Source: JBGRPZ01 sp041725955
Lineage (GTDB): Bacteria > Bacteroidota > Bacteroidia > Bacteroidales > JBGRPZ01
Assembly (NCBI GenBank): GCA_041725955.1
Contig: JBGRQE010000001.1
Location: 62,001 to 126,000 of the forward strand
Direction of reading: 5' to 3'
DNA: 64,000 nucleotides
Shown: one piece after another, positions 9,231-18,688 of the stretch
How the letters are laid out: each line of letters begins with the position of its first letter
Position numbering within the stretch: the stretch's first letter is position 1
Notes under the pieces: model-generated
Seen by the model: the letters and a program-made list of their open reading frames with translations, nothing else
What the model was told of the DNA's origin: nothing
The model's database searches: none
Position numbers and translations under genes: made by a program

Positions 9231-12005
9231 ATGACTGCTAAAAAGCTCTTTCTTCTTGATGCAATGGCTCTTATTTACCGAGCATATTTTGCAATGAGCA
9301 AAAATCCCCGAATAAATTCTAAAGGATTGAATACTTCTGCCATTCTTGGTTTTACCAATACTTTATGGGAAATAATAAAAAAAGAAAAGCCTACTCATAT
9401 AGGTGTGGCTTTTGATACAATGGCTCCTACTGTTCGTCATGAAGGATTTATCGAATATAAAGCCAATAGAGAGAAGATGCCCGAAGATTTGGCGACTTCA
9501 ATTCCGTGGGTGAAAAAAGTTATTGAAGCTTTTGATATTCCATTATTATATGTTGATGGTTATGAGGCAGATGATGTAATTGGAACCTTGTCGAAAAAAG
9601 CTGAAGATAGTGGTTTTGATGTATTTATGATGACTCCAGATAAAGATTATGGGCAATTGGTTACATCAAAAGTAAAAATGTATAAGCCTGCACGAATGGG
9701 AAATGGTGCTGAGGTTCTTGGTGTAGAAGAAATTTGTGCCAAGTATGATTTAAAAGAACCTAAACAGCTTATCGATATTTTAGGATTGATGGGTGATGCT
9801 GCGGATAATATTCCTGGTGTTCCTGGTGTTGGCGAAAAGACAGCTATCAAGCTGCTTAAGGAATTTGATAGTGTTGAAAATTTATTGGAAAATACCGACA
9901 AGCTTAAGGGAAAACTTAAGGAAAAAGTTGAAGAAAATGCTAAACAAGCATTGATGTCTAAGGAATTGGCAACTATTATAATGGATGTTCCTATTGGTTT
10001 TGATGAAGAAGCACTTGAGATAAAGAGCTTTCAACAAGCAAAAATCCGCGAATTATTTGATGAATTAGAATTTCGCAACCTAGCTAAAAGAATTTTTGCT
10101 GAACTTTCTACTCAGCACAGTAAGCAAGTAGTTCAAGGCGATTTATTCTCTTTATTCGATCAGGAAGAACCCTCTGAAGAAGAAGTTTCTATAAATACCA
10201 TAAATAATACTGAGCATAAATATTATTTGGTAGATAATGAAGTGGATTATAAAAAATTAGTAGAAGATTTAGGTAAACAGAAATCATTCTGTTTTGATAC
10301 AGAAACTACTGGTTTAGATACTTTGCAAGCCAAATTGTTGGGCATTTCTTTTGCTTGGGAAAAGGGAAAAGCCTATTATCTTAAAGTTCCTGCCCAAGAA
10401 GAAGAAATTGCCGACTTTCTGATTCCTTTACATTCAATATTTGCAAACGGTGGTATTGAAAAAATTGCACAGAATCTGAAATACGATTTATCCATTATGA
10501 ATCGGTATAATGTGAAGATTGCAAATCCTTGTTTTGATACAATGCTTGCCCATTATATTGTTCAGCCAGAGTCGAGACATAATATGGATGTTATGGCCGA
10601 GAATTACCTTAGTTATAAGCCTGTTGCTTATGAAGAGATTGTTGGCAAAGGTCGTAAACAATTGAGTTTGGAACAGATTGATATTCAAAAAGTAAAAGAC
10701 TATGCTGCCGAAGATGCTGATATAACTTTTCAGTTAAAACAAAAAATTAAGGAAGAACTGGATGCCTCAGGGCAGAAGAATATTTTCTATGATATTGAAA
10801 TGCCTTTAGTTGAAGTGTTGGCTTCTATGGAGAAGGAAGGTATACGTATAGATATCGATGCTTTAAAGGAAATTTCGGAAGATCTGGATACCCAATTAAA
10901 GAGAATTGAAAAGACTATTTATGATGAAGCGGGTATAACTTTCAATATAGCTTCTCCAAAACAGCTGGGAGAAGTGTTGTTTAATCAGATGAAGATTGTA
11001 GAAAAGCCAAAGAAAACCAAGAGCGGACAGTTTTCTACTTCTGAAGATGTATTGAATAAATTGGCTGCAAAGCACCCTATAGTCGAAAGTATATTGGAAT
11101 ATAGAAGTCTGAGCAAGTTGAAGTCTACTTATGTAGATGCTTTACCAAATCTGGTTAGTCCGGTAGATCATCGTATTCATACCAGTTATAATCAGGCTGT
11201 TGTAGCTACAGGGCGATTGTCTTCCACCAATCCGAATTTACAAAATATACCAATCCGTACTGCCCGAGGAAAAGAAATTCGTAAAGCATTCGTTCCTAGA
11301 AATGAAGACTTTATACTTCTTGCAGCAGATTATTCTCAGATAGAATTGAGGATTTTTGCCAGTTTATGTCAGGATCCAGCCTTGGTTGAAGCCTTTAAAG
11401 AAGGAGTTGATGTTCATACTGCTACGGCTTCAAAAGTGTATAAGGTTCCTGTAGAAGAAGTTGATGCTGATTTAAGAAGAAAAGCAAAAACTGTAAACTT
11501 TGGAATTGTTTATGGTATTTCGGCTTTCGGTCTTGCCGAGCGTTTGGGAATTTCCCGACGTGAAGGGTCAGACATAATCAAAGCTTATTTTGAGGAATAT
11601 CCACAAATTAAGGCTTATATGGATAAAGTTGTAGAACAAGCGCGTGAACAAGCTTATGTTTCTACCATTTTGGGTAGAAAAAGATATTTGCGTGATATTC
11701 AATCTGCCAACAGCGTTGTTCGTGGTTTTGCCGAGCGAAATGCGATAAACGCCCCTATTCAAGGATCTTCAGCAGATATGATTAAATTGGCTATGATTAA
11801 TATCTATAGAGAGATGAAAGATAAAGATCTAAAATCGCGTATGATTTTGCAGGTACATGATGAATTGGTTTTTGATGCACATAAGGAAGAGATAGATGTA
11901 CTGAAGAAGATCATCCGTAAACATATGTTGGAGTCAATGCCACTGGATGGGGTTCCTTTGGAAATTGATATGAAAACCGGAAGAAATTGGCTTGAAGCTC
12001 ACTAA
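9231..12005 (+). CDS. polA: DNA polymerase I
   Basis: The product is a full-length DNA polymerase I of 924 residues for Okazaki-fragment processing and repair. Residues 1-295 form the 5'-3' flap nuclease (LLDAMALIYRAYFAM, YEADDVIGTL, GLMGDAADNIPGVPGVGEKT). The 3'-5' proofreading domain is intact, with FDTETTGLD (Asp356, Glu358) and YAAEDAD. The polymerase domain has motif A DYSQIELR (Asp700), motif B RRKAKTVNFGIVYG and motif C VHDE (Asp877). The ATG at 9231 gives the usual N-terminus. A ROK kinase follows 19 bp after the stop, suggesting co-transcription. The promoter is not clear; CAATTTTG at 9173-9180 is one base from the -7 consensus. Confidence 0.98.
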   Translation: MTAKKLFLLDAMALIYRAYFAMSKNPRINSKGLNTSAILGFTNTLWEIIKKEKPTHIGVAFDTMAPTVRHEGFIEYKANREKMPEDLATSIPWVKKVIEAFDIPLLYVDGYEADDVIGTLSKKAEDSGFDVFMMTPDKDYGQLVTSKVKMYKPARMGNGAEVLGVEEICAKYDLKEPKQLIDILGLMGDAADNIPGVPGVGEKTAIKLLKEFDSVENLLENTDKLKGKLKEKVEENAKQALMSKELATIIMDVPIGFDEEALEIKSFQQAKIRELFDELEFRNLAKRIFAELSTQHSKQVVQGDLFSLFDQEEPSEEEVSINTINNTEHKYYLVDNEVDYKKLVEDLGKQKSFCFDTETTGLDTLQAKLLGISFAWEKGKAYYLKVPAQEEEIADFLIPLHSIFANGGIEKIAQNLKYDLSIMNRYNVKIANPCFDTMLAHYIVQPESRHNMDVMAENYLSYKPVAYEEIVGKGRKQLSLEQIDIQKVKDYAAEDADITFQLKQKIKEELDASGQKNIFYDIEMPLVEVLASMEKEGIRIDIDALKEISEDLDTQLKRIEKTIYDEAGITFNIASPKQLGEVLFNQMKIVEKPKKTKSGQFSTSEDVLNKLAAKHPIVESILEYRSLSKLKSTYVDALPNLVSPVDHRIHTSYNQAVVATGRLSSTNPNLQNIPIRTARGKEIRKAFVPRNEDFILLAADYSQIELRIFASLCQDPALVEAFKEGVDVHTATASKVYKVPVEEVDADLRRKAKTVNFGIVYGISAFGLAERLGISRREGSDIIKAYFEEYPQIKAYMDKVVEQAREQAYVSTILGRKRYLRDIQSANSVVRGFAERNAINAPIQGSSADMIKLAMINIYREMKDKDLKSRMILQVHDELVFDAHKEEIDVLKKIIRKHMLESMPLDGVPLEIDMKTGRNWLEAH

Positions 12006-12024
12006 ACTCTAAAACGTACCAAAA

Positions 12025-13140
12025 ATGAGTAATATCGTAAAGGATTATAGAACAATATTAACCCTAGATGCTGGGGGAACAAACTTTGTTTTTCAAGCTG
12101 TTCGTGATGGTAAGATCCTTGAACCAGGAATTACACTTTCTGCACGACAGCATACATTGATCGATCTGCTAAATACTGTAGTCGAGGGGTTTGAAAGCTT
12201 GATGCTTCATCTGAAATTAAAAGCTAATGCAATTAGCTTTTGCTTTCCGGGGCCTTCAGATTTTAAAGCTGGTATTATTGGTGATCTTCAAAATCTTCCT
12301 CTATTTCGCGGAGGCGTGGCTCTAAAGGCAATGCTTGAGAATCATTTTGATATTCCTGTTTTTATAAATAATGATGGTGATCTTTTTACTTATGGTGAAG
12401 CAAAATCGGGTTTTTTGCCAAGAGTAAACAGACTTCTGGAGGAAGCTGGTAACGAAAAAAGATATCAGAACTTATTGGGAATTACTCTGGGAACTGGTTT
12501 TGGTGGAGGTGTTGTAATTGGTGATACTTTGTTGGAAGGGGATAATTCTTCAGGAGGGGAGATTAATAGAATGAGAAATATTATGTATCCCAATACCAGT
12601 GTTGAAGATAGTTTATCTATCCGAGCAGTGCGCAGAATCTATGCCAGAGAAGCCCGTATAAAGATTAGTGAAAGTCCAACTCCAAAAGAAATATTTGAAA
12701 TTGGTATGGGGCAGCATCCAGGAAATGTGCATGCTGCAAAAAGGGCTTTTGATGAATTGGCAGTGGTTTGTGGTGAGGCAACTGCAAATGCTGCTACTAT
12801 TGTTGATGGATTGGTAGTTATTGGTGGTGGCCTTGCAAATGCATATCCTTTGTTTCTGGATAAAATGGTGGAACAAATGAACCGTAGATTTGAAACCATG
12901 AATGGAGAATTTCTTGAACGCCTTGAAGTAAAAGTGTATAACCTTGAAAATCCAATCGATTTGGAAAAATTCTTAAAGGATGATAGTCATAAAATTAGTG
13001 TTCCTTTTACGGATGTTCGTATTTCTTATAATCCAGTAAAGAAAATAGGAGTTGGAATTACCGAAATGGGAACTTCCAAAGCTGTGGCAACAGGAGCTTA
13101 TGATTATGCAATCCAACAATTGGAGAAAATAGGGCGTTAG
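12025..13140 (+). CDS. ROK family sugar kinase-like protein
   Basis: This is a ROK-family protein of 371 residues, predicted to phosphorylate a hexose or amino sugar in the cytoplasm. Visible motifs are the phosphate-binding LTLDAGGTNF near residues 13-21, the FINNDGDLFTYGEA segment holding the likely catalytic Asp, GITLGTGFGGGVVIG, and the adenosine-binding VDGLVVIGGGLANAYP. No HTH domain is present, so it is an enzyme-type member. The usual ROK zinc motif with clustered cysteines (CGxxGCxE) is absent; the matching region reads GDNSSGGEINRMRN. It may therefore belong to a zinc-free subgroup. It follows polA by 19 bp. The substrate cannot be assigned. Confidence 0.88.
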   Translation: MSNIVKDYRTILTLDAGGTNFVFQAVRDGKILEPGITLSARQHTLIDLLNTVVEGFESLMLHLKLKANAISFCFPGPSDFKAGIIGDLQNLPLFRGGVALKAMLENHFDIPVFINNDGDLFTYGEAKSGFLPRVNRLLEEAGNEKRYQNLLGITLGTGFGGGVVIGDTLLEGDNSSGGEINRMRNIMYPNTSVEDSLSIRAVRRIYAREARIKISESPTPKEIFEIGMGQHPGNVHAAKRAFDELAVVCGEATANAATIVDGLVVIGGGLANAYPLFLDKMVEQMNRRFETMNGEFLERLEVKVYNLENPIDLEKFLKDDSHKISVPFTDVRISYNPVKKIGVGITEMGTSKAVATGAYDYAIQQLEKIGR

Positions 13141-13148
13141 TATTTTAG

Positions 13149-13233
13149 GTTCGAGTTTCGGGTTTCGTTGTTCGTGTTTCGTTGTTCGAGTTTCGTTATT
13201 CGGGTGTGAAAAACAGAATGCGAAAAACGAAAT
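13149..13233. repeat. TTTCG-rich tandem/inverted repeat, copy 1
   Basis: A run of about three 14-bp units (TTGTTCGTGTTTCG, TTGTTCGAGTTTCG and a degenerate third) is followed by the inverse motif CGAAAAACGAAAT. It can therefore fold as an imperfect hairpin with GTTTCGTTATTCG. A related hairpin lies after the next gene at 14128-14160. It sits between the ROK kinase and the MBL gene and is non-coding. Confidence 0.7.
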
Positions 13234-13270
13234 TAGAGATCCAAAAAATTAATCAAATAATATATTTAGT

Positions 13271-14113
13271 ATGAAACTTATCCCAATAGATGCGGGAAAT
13301 TTTTGGCTAGATGGCGGTGCTATGTTTGGGGTAGTACCCAAAGTAGTATGGTCTAAGCATTATCCTTCCGATGAGAATAATCTTTGTAACTGGGCACTCC
13401 GCTCTTTATTAATCGATGAAGGTGATCGCAAGATTCTTATTGATACAGGAATGGGTAATAAGCAAGAGGATGCTTTTTATGATCGCTATAAACTTAGTAA
13501 TAAAAATCAATTGCTTGCTTCCTTGAAACAAAATGGATATGAGCCAACAGAGATAACCGATGTTATTCTTACTCATTTGCATTTTGATCATGTTGGAGGT
13601 GCGATTACTCAATCAGAAAAAGGTGATTTGGTAACCAGTTTTCCCAATGCAAAATATTGGGTGAGCAAATCTCAGTGGGAATGGGCAACACATCCAAATC
13701 CAAGAGAAAAAGCAAGCTTTTTGATGGATAATATTCTTCCTATACAAGAGTGTGGACAATTAAAATTGATTGGCGAGGAATTTCCAATATCAGAAAATAT
13801 ATATGCTCGTATTTTTAATGGTCATACTATTGGCCAGATTATCCCATATATAAAGTATAAAGGTAAAACGATTGCCTTTATGGCCGATTTACTTCCTTCT
13901 GTAGCACATATTCCCCTAGCTTGGATTATGTCTTATGATGTTCAACCTTTACAAACTCTTGAAGATCGTAAGCGGTTTTATAAAGAAGCCATACAGGATG
14001 ATATGATTATTTTTCTTCAGCACGATTTGTTGCATGAGGCTTGCCGTCTGCAAGAAACTCCAAAGGGAGTAAGAGTGAAAGATACTTTTACTCTTCAAGA
14101 ATTTTTCAAGTAA
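13271..14113 (+). CDS. MBL-fold metallo-hydrolase
   Basis: This is a metallo-beta-lactamase-fold hydrolase of 280 residues without a signal peptide, so probably cytoplasmic. The metal-binding signature is complete: ILIDTGMGN, then THLHFDHVGG with His102, His104, Asp106 and His107, then the distal FNGHTIGQ, FMADLLPS and LQHDLLHE. The sequence resembles the quorum-quenching lactonase/glyoxalase-II-like branch, but a substrate cannot be given from sequence alone. The gene is flanked on both sides by related TTTCG-rich repeats and lies 130 bp after the ROK kinase. Confidence 0.9.
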   Translation: MKLIPIDAGNFWLDGGAMFGVVPKVVWSKHYPSDENNLCNWALRSLLIDEGDRKILIDTGMGNKQEDAFYDRYKLSNKNQLLASLKQNGYEPTEITDVILTHLHFDHVGGAITQSEKGDLVTSFPNAKYWVSKSQWEWATHPNPREKASFLMDNILPIQECGQLKLIGEEFPISENIYARIFNGHTIGQIIPYIKYKGKTIAFMADLLPSVAHIPLAWIMSYDVQPLQTLEDRKRFYKEAIQDDMIIFLQHDLLHEACRLQETPKGVRVKDTFTLQEFFK

Positions 14114-14123
14114 ATTTTTGAGA

Positions 14124-14160
14124 TTTGTATTTCGTGTTTCGAAAACCGGAACACGAAATA
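14124..14160. repeat. TTTCG-rich hairpin, copy 2
   Basis: TATTTCGTGTTTCG at 14128-14141 pairs with CGGAACACGAAATA at 14147-14160, about 13 bp with one mismatch. It lies 11-47 bp after the MBL gene stop, so it could act as a weak terminator. It shares the TTTCGTGTTTCG motif with 13149-13233. Degenerate relatives (ACAC, ACGAA) continue to about 14215. Confidence 0.7.
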
Positions 14161-14267
14161 TAAACTCTGTAACACAAGGTAGGAAATAAGAAAAACGAAC
14201 TTCCAAACACAAGAAACATCAGTAAAATCTACTATCTTAGCAAGGCAATAATAATCAAGTCAGTATT

Positions 14268-17200
14268 ATGCCCAAAATATACACCCAAGGAATAGGAAAA
14301 ATTAGTTTTTTGTGTCTTTTTATTTCCCTTTTTATCTTCCCAAGCAAAAATATATTAGGACAATTTTATAATGGGTCTCAAATGACTTTCGGTAAAAATA
14401 GAGTGCAGTATAAGGATTTTATATGGCTGTATTATCGTTTTGATCGTTTGGACACTTATTTTTATCAGGGAGGTGCTGAATTGGCTCAGTTTACATCGAA
14501 AACAGCAAAGGCCGAGCTGCATAATATGGAAAAGCGTTTGGGCTATAAATTGGAAGAAAAGATTCAGTTTTTAGTGTTTAATAATTATTCCGATTTAAGG
14601 CAAACAAATATCGGTCTTCAGGAAAATGAATCGTATAATTATAATACTGGTGGGATTTCTCATATAAAAGGAAATCGGGTTTTATTATATTTTGATGGAG
14701 ACCATAACCACTTAAGAATACAGATTAGAGAAGGTATTGCCGAGATGATCTTCAATCAGATGGTTTATGGAAGTAGTGTTGGTGCTCAGATTAAGAATAA
14801 TGCATTGATATATATTCCAGAATGGTATAAGAAGGGCTTGGTATCTTATTTGGCCGAGAGTTGGAACACTGAGAAAGATAATGAGCTACGCGATTTATTC
14901 TTACATAATAAAGTAAAAAAATTCAATCAGATATTATCTGAACACACCGCTTTGGCAGGGCATTCAATGTGGTATTTTATCGAACAAACGTATGGTATGA
15001 ATAGCTTAAATGCTTTGGTTCAGATGTCGAGATTAAACCATGGTGTTGAGTTGAGTTTATTATATGCTTTGGGGGTAAATACAAAACAGTTGTTTCGTGA
15101 ATGGTATAAGTTTTATGAACGCATATACAGCAGCGAACAATTTGATGCTGTTTCAGGTAAGTTGCTTCCATTAAAGTATAGGAAATACAGAAAAATCACT
15201 GCTATAAATAAGCAGCCTGGAGGGCAGATTATTGCATATGCTACCAATGAATTGGGGCAAAGTTCTTTGTTTTTGTATGATAAGATTAAGGGCAAAAGTA
15301 AAAGATGTTATAAAAAGGGATTTCGTGTTGGTGAGTTTCAAGATTTGAGTTATCCTTTATTGTCATGGCATCCTATGGGGAAAATACTTGCTTTTATTGT
15401 AGAGGAAAAAGGATTGATATTTTTACATTTATATAATCCTGCTACTCGTGAAATAGAAGTTAGGAATATGCATCAATTCACAAAAATCAGTCAGTTCTCT
15501 TTTAATAATAATGGAACACACTTAATATTGGCAGGAGTTCGTAATGGTCAAAGTGATTTGTTTTACTTTAATATTGCTGCCAATTCTTATAAGCAATTAA
15601 CAGATGATATTTATGATGATCTGTATCCTGTGTTTTCCGAACATAACGATTATATTTATTTTAGTTCAAATCGTCCACACGACTCCTTATCTCCTTTAAT
15701 AGAAAATCAAAGACCTCTAAAGAATTTAAATGTATTTGCATATGCTTTTAAGAATAAGCATGATCAATTGATTAATATTAGTAAGACAAAAAATGGGAAT
15801 TGTATTTATCCAAAGGTTCGTAAAGACAATTCGTTATTTTATTTAAGTGATGAGTCTGGAATACGAAATGTATACCTAGGTGCTATTGACAGTACAATAA
15901 ATCATGTAGATACAATTGTTCATTATAGATATACTGCAAAGGCTTATCCTATTACGAATTTAACTCAATCTGTAGATTATCTGGATGTAGATCAGAGAGA
16001 TCAAGATATGTTTGTTTTGAGTAGGGAAAACGATATGCATAAGGCTTATAAGATTGATTTTACTGCATTGCCAAAAGAGAAAGTAGTTGTTGAAGAGACT
16101 GTTTTCTATAGGCGTAAATTAGAGGTGAGAGATTTACAAAAGAAAAAAAGAAGTAGTTTAAGCCATAATAAAAAGAGAAAGCGATTTTATGTTTCTCGCC
16201 GTGGAGGCGATGATAAAGAAAGAGAAGTAGGATCAAAAGAATTTGTTGCCCTTGAAAACTCTAAAGATACTACTGCTGTCGATTTAAATATTCCTTTGCC
16301 TTCATATGAGGATTTGTTGGACACAATGAGTTTTCCAAAGAAAAGGAATTATTATGTAGAATTTTTTATAAATAAGGTAACTGCCCGCTTAGATTATTCA
16401 TATTTAAATACCAATTACCAACCTTATACTGGAGGGAAAAATGATTTCTTTTTTGGCCCGGATGGAGGAGGAAGTTCGTCGAGTAATCCTATATACTTAA
16501 ATGGAGGTTATAATGGATTCTTTGAGCTTGGTATATCTGATTTGATGGAAGATCATCGCTTAAGTGGTGGAGTAAAGTTAAGTCCCGATTTAGTGAATAA
16601 CGAGTATATTGCCAGTTATAGTAATTTAAAGAATAGAACGGATTATAAACTTACTTTCCATAGACAGATTTATGAAAATTCAAAAACGGATGGTATACAA
16701 AGAGTATATTCACATGAAATGATTCTTCAGGCAAGCTATCCTTTTAACGAAGCACTTAGCTGGAAATCTTCACTTGCCTATAGAAATCAGCACGGTTTAT
16801 ATCTTGCTGTAGATACTTATTCTTTAAGTATGCCCAAAACTACTCAGAATTGGGGGATTTTGCGACAGGAGTTGGTTTTTGACGGAACCCGGAGTTTAGG
16901 GTTGAACTTATATGAAGGAAGCAGATATAAGCTTTTTGGCGAGTATTACCAGCTGTTTGATAAGTTAAATGAAAATCTGTTTGTACTAGGTTTGGATATC
17001 AGGAAATATATTCGAATTCATCGTGATTTTATTTGGGCCAATCGTTTAGCAGCCAGTACTTCTTTTGGCCGAAATAAATTGCTTTATTATATGGGAGGAG
17101 TAGACAGCTGGTTAACACCAAAGTTTAGTAGCAAGACTCCTGTCGATTATCGTGAAAGATGGGCATTTCAAACATTGGCAACCAATATGCGCGGTTTTAA

Positions 17201-17579
17201 GCAGAATATTAGAAATGGAAATAATTTTGTTGTTTTCAATTCAGAGTTGAGGTTTCCGGTTTTAAAGTATATAATGAATCGTCCGTTAAGAAGTGATTTA
17301 TTAAATAATTTCCAAATTGTAGGATTTGGAGATATTGGTACGGCTTGGACAGGTTGGGATCCTTTTTCAAAAGAAAATGCTTTATATACCTACTATATTC
17401 ATAATGGACCAATGCGTATACGTGTAGAAACCGATAAAGATCCATTGGTAGGAGGGTTTGGAACAGGTTTGCGTACACGTTTATTGGGATATTTTATTCG
17501 TACGGATTTAGCGTGGGGAATTGAAAATGCGGTTGTTCAAGATCCAGTATTCTATGTATCTTTAAGTTTAGATTTCTAG
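14268..17579 (+). CDS. Outer-membrane protein: gluzincin-like domain, TolB-like propeller, Omp85-type barrel
   Basis: This is a large exported protein of 1103 residues with an N-terminal signal segment (ISFLCLFISLFIFPSKNILG). Three parts are visible. Residues about 30-280 resemble peptidase-MA gluzincins (IPEWYKKGLVSYLAESW), but the HExxH position reads IREGIAEM (Arg154, Glu155, Ala158), so it is probably not catalytic. Residues about 300-610 look like WD40/PD40-type TolB propeller blades (HPMGKILAFI, YPVFSEHNDYIYFSSNRP). The C-terminal 380 residues look like an Omp85/surface-antigen beta-barrel (GGVDSWLTPKF, MRGFKQNIRNGNNFVVFNSE, FGDIGTAWTG) ending in FYVSLSLDF. Similar proteins in Bacteroidota are usually annotated as TolB-like. 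The role in outer-membrane biogenesis is inference. Confidence 0.8.
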   Translation: MPKIYTQGIGKISFLCLFISLFIFPSKNILGQFYNGSQMTFGKNRVQYKDFIWLYYRFDRLDTYFYQGGAELAQFTSKTAKAELHNMEKRLGYKLEEKIQFLVFNNYSDLRQTNIGLQENESYNYNTGGISHIKGNRVLLYFDGDHNHLRIQIREGIAEMIFNQMVYGSSVGAQIKNNALIYIPEWYKKGLVSYLAESWNTEKDNELRDLFLHNKVKKFNQILSEHTALAGHSMWYFIEQTYGMNSLNALVQMSRLNHGVELSLLYALGVNTKQLFREWYKFYERIYSSEQFDAVSGKLLPLKYRKYRKITAINKQPGGQIIAYATNELGQSSLFLYDKIKGKSKRCYKKGFRVGEFQDLSYPLLSWHPMGKILAFIVEEKGLIFLHLYNPATREIEVRNMHQFTKISQFSFNNNGTHLILAGVRNGQSDLFYFNIAANSYKQLTDDIYDDLYPVFSEHNDYIYFSSNRPHDSLSPLIENQRPLKNLNVFAYAFKNKHDQLINISKTKNGNCIYPKVRKDNSLFYLSDESGIRNVYLGAIDSTINHVDTIVHYRYTAKAYPITNLTQSVDYLDVDQRDQDMFVLSRENDMHKAYKIDFTALPKEKVVVEETVFYRRKLEVRDLQKKKRSSLSHNKKRKRFYVSRRGGDDKEREVGSKEFVALENSKDTTAVDLNIPLPSYEDLLDTMSFPKKRNYYVEFFINKVTARLDYSYLNTNYQPYTGGKNDFFFGPDGGGSSSSNPIYLNGGYNGFFELGISDLMEDHRLSGGVKLSPDLVNNEYIASYSNLKNRTDYKLTFHRQIYENSKTDGIQRVYSHEMILQASYPFNEALSWKSSLAYRNQHGLYLAVDTYSLSMPKTTQNWGILRQELVFDGTRSLGLNLYEGSRYKLFGEYYQLFDKLNENLFVLGLDIRKYIRIHRDFIWANRLAASTSFGRNKLLYYMGGVDSWLTPKFSSKTPVDYRERWAFQTLATNMRGFKQNIRNGNNFVVFNSELRFPVLKYIMNRPLRSDLLNNFQIVGFGDIGTAWTGWDPFSKENALYTYYIHNGPMRIRVETDKDPLVGGFGTGLRTRLLGYFIRTDLAWGIENAVVQDPVFYVSLSLDF

Positions 17580-17656
17580 GAAACAATAAATTTGTTTAGA
17601 ATGCTTTCTTCTTTATAGCACAATTAAACTCTAGAACTGACTAAAATATAATCTAT

Positions 17657-18022
17657 ATGAAACTTAAGGAGATTATTATTCTATTACTGATTGGTCTTTT
17701 TTCAGGTTTTTCTGGGGGACTTTTAGGTATTGGAGGAGGTGTATTTATTATTTTACCACTTATGAGCTTTTTAGGATTAGATCAAAAAAAAGCTCAGGGA
17801 GTGAGTATAGCCGTTTTACTACCACCTACAGGATTTTTGGCAGCTAGAGAATATTTCAAAACTGGTGATTTAGATATTTATTTCGCTATTGTAATCGCTA
17901 TTAGCTTTGTGGTTGGAGGGTATTTTGGATCAAAGTTGGCTTTGAAATTACCCGTTAAAACTCTTAGATTATTATTTGGAATTTTCTTGATTATCATTTC
18001 TGTAAATATGTTTTTTAAATAG
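17657..18022 (+). CDS. Half-length TauE/SafE family membrane protein (1)
   Basis: This is a membrane protein of 121 residues with about four helices, matching one repeat of the TauE/SafE (anion or sulfite exporter-like) family. The diagnostic glycine-rich start is present: GLFSGFSGGLLGIGGGVFIILP, then AQGVSIAVLLPPTGFLAAREYF and GGYFGSKLALKLP. Typical family members have about 250 residues and two such repeats; this one ends after the first with a clean stop. A second, similar half-size gene follows 91 bp later. The pair may form a heterodimeric transporter (inference). The substrate is unknown. Confidence 0.85.
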   Translation: MKLKEIIILLLIGLFSGFSGGLLGIGGGVFIILPLMSFLGLDQKKAQGVSIAVLLPPTGFLAAREYFKTGDLDIYFAIVIAISFVVGGYFGSKLALKLPVKTLRLLFGIFLIIISVNMFFK

Positions 18023-18113
18023 CTTAATATAAATTTAGCTAAAGGAATGAGAATAATTTTTAACTTCACAGAGGAAGATTGACTATATAGAATTTTGGCT
18101 CTTTGAAAAATAT

Positions 18114-18494
18114 TTGACTATAATGACTTTATCAACTTTAATCATTCTTCTAATCATCGGTATAATTGCAGGAGCGTTTAGTGGTCTTGTCGGATTAGGT
18201 GGTGCATTAATAATTATCCCTGCAATAGTATTCATTTTTGGTACCGAGCAACATATTGCACAAGGTACAGCATTAGCCATTATGCTACCTCCAGTTGGAT
18301 TTCTTGCGGCATATAATTATTATAAAAAAGGTCATTTGAATATTTCTTATGCAGCTTTAATTGCACTAGGATTCTTTTTTGGTTCCTATTTTGGTGCAAA
18401 AGTAGCTTTAGATATTCCATCTGATGTTCTAAGAAAGATATTTGCAGTCGTTTTATTTTTGCTTGCATTGCGTTTTCTTTTTAAAAAGAAATAG
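18114..18494 (+). CDS. Half-length TauE/SafE family membrane protein (2)
   Basis: This is a second short TauE/SafE protein (126 residues), clearly paralogous to the gene just upstream: GAFSGLVGLGGALIIIP, AQGTALAIMLPPVGFLAAYNYY and GSYFGAKVALDIP line up throughout. It is again only one repeat with about four membrane helices and a Lys-rich tail (FLFKKK). The start is uncertain: the listed frame opens with CTATAATG, and ATG 18123 gives MTLSTLIILL, seven bases into the same helix region. Both halves resemble the N-terminal repeat, so this is duplication rather than one gene split by a stop codon. Confidence 0.85.
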   Translation: MTIMTLSTLIILLIIGIIAGAFSGLVGLGGALIIIPAIVFIFGTEQHIAQGTALAIMLPPVGFLAAYNYYKKGHLNISYAALIALGFFFGSYFGAKVALDIPSDVLRKIFAVVLFLLALRFLFKKK

Positions 18495-18688
18495 TTGCTG
18501 AGCGAATCAAAGTTTTCTCAAATAAATCTATTATTATCCAAGAAAAAATAAGAAAATAAAACCTTAAAACTTATTCTCATGTTAAGCTTTTATTAATCAA
18601 TTTATTGATGCCTAAAACCTATTGTGTTGTTAATAAGTTTTCATATTTAAATGCAGTTTGTTATTATCTTGCAACCCGAAAAATACAA

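Noticed and set aside
9647..9901. Antisense ORFs inside polA, the C25 proteases and other long genes
   Set aside because: They are shadows of strongly conserved coding sequence on the other strand, without start signals or family resemblance.
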